From an uncultured Clostridia bacterium (GTDB lineage: Bacteria; Bacillota; Clostridia; Oscillospirales; CAG-272), in contig CAJGCF010000031.1 in assembly GCA_904501865.1 (NCBI GenBank), positions 1 through 17,616 on the forward strand: a stretch of DNA of 17,616 bases, written 5' to 3'. Numbering within the stretch: the first letter of the stretch is position 1; the number at the start of each line of letters is the position of its first letter. The notes beneath the pieces are model-generated. The model worked only from the letters and a program-made list of their open reading frames with translations. It did not search any database and had not been told where the DNA came from. Both the position numbers and the translations under genes were made by a program. Positions 16,011-17,616 of this stretch are shown here, one piece after another.

Positions 16011-17447
16011 TCAATATATTTTTTCGCCGTACAGAGCAAACGTCTCGGCACGTGTTATCTTCAAGCTGACAAACTTGCCTACGTCACTCTCGTCACCGTC
16101 AAACAATACTATTTTATTTCCCTCACTACGTCCCGAATATACGTCGCCATTGTTTTTACTCGGTCCGTCACAAAGGACTCTTATCACCTTATTTTCCATC
16201 GGCTTGTTCTTTTCGAGCGCGATTTCATTCTGCACCTCGAGAAGTCGGTTGAAGCGCTCTCCCTTTACTTCGTCGGATATCTGACATTCCATAGCCGCCG
16301 CGGGAGTATCCTTCCTTGGCGAATAGATAAAGGAATACGTCATATCAAAGCGCACCCTGCGAAGCATTTGAAGCGTTGCCTCAAAATCTCCCTCCGTCTC
16401 CCCGGGAAATCCCACTATTATATCCGATGAAATAGTAACATCGGGAATTTTTTGACGAAGATACTCGACCGTTCGCATATATTTCTCGGTATCATAGTGT
16501 CGGTTCATATCCTTGAGAATCTTATCACTCCCCGACTGCATAGGCAGATGGAACTGATGAGCCACGTGCTTTGAGCTTGCGATAACGTCAACAAGCTTGT
16601 CCGACGCATCCTTGGGGTGACTGGTCATAAACCGTATGTAGTAGTCGCCCTCTATTTTGTCAATATCTGATAACAGGTCGGCAAAATCGTAGACCTCTCC
16701 GTCAGGGCTTTTTGCGTCCTTACCGTAGGAGTTGACGTTCTGACCGAGAAGCGTGATATCCTTGTATCCGCTTGCGACAAGCTCACGCACCTCGGATATT
16801 ATGTCCTCGGGACGACGGCTACGCTCGCGTCCGCGCACGTATGGAACGATGCAGTATGTGCAGAAATTGTTGCAGCCGTACATTATCGACACCCACGCGC
16901 GATAGCTTGATTCGCGGTGGATAGGAAGGCCCTCTGCGACGAGATATTCCGTCTCCTCGGGGCAATAAAGTCTTTTGCCCTTTTGTATCTTGGTGTATAT
17001 AAGCTCGGGCAGACGGTGGAGCGAGGACGTACCAAGCACAAAATCAACGTAAGGATAACTGTGCTTAATGCTCTCTTTTCTATGCTCCTGCGTCACCATG
17101 CAGCCGCAAACGCCTATCAGCATATCAGGCTTGACAGCCTTTAAGTGCTTATACTGACCTATTATGGAAAGTGCCCTCTTTTCCGCGTGCTCGCGAACGG
17201 CACAGGTGTTGACCATTATCAAGTCGGCTTCGGCGGGCTCGTGGCATATTTCGTAACCCATAGATACGCACATTCCCGCTATCTTTTCACTGTCTGCTTC
17301 ATTCTGCTGACAGCCAAAGGTCTGCACGTATGCGCGAAGGGGCTCTCCACGTTTATCACGGGCAGTATTGCTCAAATCCCTAACCTTGTCTCTATATTCG
17401 TTTTGCCTCTGCATTTCCGAGTCCGGCAAAATTCTGTATTCTCTCAT
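16011..17447 (-). CDS. miaB: tRNA-2-methylthio-N6-dimethylallyladenosine synthase
   Basis: MiaB is a radical-SAM methylthiotransferase that turns i6A37 into ms2i6A37 in tRNAs reading UNN codons. The product is 478 residues. The N-terminal UPF0004 domain starts near QTFGCQQNEADSE and has the auxiliary-cluster cysteines C46, C82 and C116. The radical-SAM motif CxxxCxxC is C192, C196 and C199 (GCNNFCTYC). A TRAM RNA-binding domain covers about 413-478. QTFGCQQNEADSE and the GCNNFCTYCIVPYVRG form favour MiaB over MtaB or RimO. The first ~37 residues are a charged extension common in Clostridia. It is the first gene of the nine-gene operon, with a ~30 nt leader from a consensus promoter and a weak GAGAGA ribosome site. 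The ricA-like gene follows after 24 nt. Confidence 0.96.
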   Translation of the reverse strand: MREYRILPDSEMQRQNEYRDKVRDLSNTARDKRGEPLRAYVQTFGCQQNEADSEKIAGMCVSMGYEICHEPAEADLIMVNTCAVREHAEKRALSIIGQYKHLKAVKPDMLIGVCGCMVTQEHRKESIKHSYPYVDFVLGTSSLHRLPELIYTKIQKGKRLYCPEETEYLVAEGLPIHRESSYRAWVSIMYGCNNFCTYCIVPYVRGRERSRRPEDIISEVRELVASGYKDITLLGQNVNSYGKDAKSPDGEVYDFADLLSDIDKIEGDYYIRFMTSHPKDASDKLVDVIASSKHVAHQFHLPMQSGSDKILKDMNRHYDTEKYMRTVEYLRQKIPDVTISSDIIVGFPGETEGDFEATLQMLRRVRFDMTYSFIYSPRKDTPAAAMECQISDEVKGERFNRLLEVQNEIALEKNKPMENKVIRVLCDGPSKNNGDVYSGRSEGNKIVLFDGDESDVGKFVSLKITRAETFALYGEKIY

Positions 17448-17485
17448 AAAAATTCTCTCAAGTTAAACATAATTATAGATAATAT

Positions 17486-17514
17486 ATTATACTATATCTC
17501 GCTCGAAATGTCAA
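17486..17514 (-). promoter_or_regulatory. Consensus sigma-A promoter of the miaB operon
   Basis: On the - strand TTGACA (17514-17509) and TATAAT (17491-17486) are 17 nt apart, a full consensus match. The transcription start would fall near 17479, giving a leader of about 30 nt before the miaB ATG. No operator repeat is evident. Confidence 0.88.
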
Positions 17515-17539
17515 GACGTCTGAGGGATTTTATTATAAA

Positions 17540-17563
17540 AGCGAGCCTCGTTCGAAGCTCGCT
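17540..17563 (-). terminator. Probable terminator of a gene beyond the right edge
   Basis: On the - strand AGCGAGC (17563-17557) pairs with GCTCGCT (17546-17540) over a 10-nt loop, followed by TTT and an AT-rich stretch. It lies just upstream of the miaB promoter and would insulate it. The remaining 17564-17616 has no coding frame that I can assign. Confidence 0.6.
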
Positions 17564-17616
17564 AAAGTTCACTGTTTTTCCATCATCTGTAAAAAACAAC
17601 GAAAAATTTCAGATCA

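Noticed and set aside
17564..17616. The end of a - strand gene at the right edge
   Set aside because: Short frames end here (for example a 10-residue tail ending in TGA), but none can be told from chance without the sequence beyond the edge.
1..17616. CRISPR arrays, tRNA or rRNA genes, insertion sequences, attachment sites
   Set aside because: No direct-repeat arrays, cloverleaf-like segments, transposase motifs or paired end repeats were seen on reading both strands.

Overview
The window reads as chromosomal DNA of a low-to-mid GC Gram-positive anaerobe, most likely class Clostridia (Bacillota). The evidence is strong AAAGGAGG-type ribosome binding sites, consensus TTGACA-17-TATAAT promoters, a membrane-anchored RNase Y, a MutL with the endonuclease motif, and the Firmicute gene order miaB - ymcA/ricA - mutS - mutL. 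I cannot name a genus. No rRNA, tRNA, CRISPR array, insertion sequence or phage gene is visible.

Left block, 1-3842, + strand: the end of an unidentified gene (its last 29 residues resemble the end of a TerB-C type protein), then a BrxD-family (DUF2791) P-loop ATPase, then a compact Lhr/BrxHI-like superfamily 2 helicase, closed by a strong intrinsic terminator. This looks like the tail of a three-gene ATPase/helicase module with relatives in BREX phage-defence loci. No other BREX gene is in view. It is the only accessory-looking part of the window and the best candidate for a little-described system.

Middle block, 3843-5829: rny (RNase Y) on the - strand converges on the helicase. It has its own consensus promoter and a leader of about 210 nt containing a nested hairpin. 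The -35 box of that promoter lies inside the 3' arm of the terminator hairpin of the preceding operon.

Right block, 5830-17616, - strand: nine closely packed genes read leftward from one consensus promoter at about 17.5 kb: miaB (tRNA ms2i6A synthesis), a YlbF/YmcA-family protein with a cysteine-rich tail (RNase Y partner family), mutS and mutL (mismatch repair), tgt (queuosine tRNA modification), a HAD phosphatase, a small anchored protein of unknown function, and the protease pair tldD/pmbA. Gaps between genes are 1-67 nt and no internal terminator is seen, so one long operon is likely. It ends at the hairpin 5736-5788, beside the rny promoter. The block links translation fidelity, DNA repair and protein processing, and places a predicted RNase Y specificity factor just upstream of rny. 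At the far right edge a hairpin probably ends a gene outside the window.
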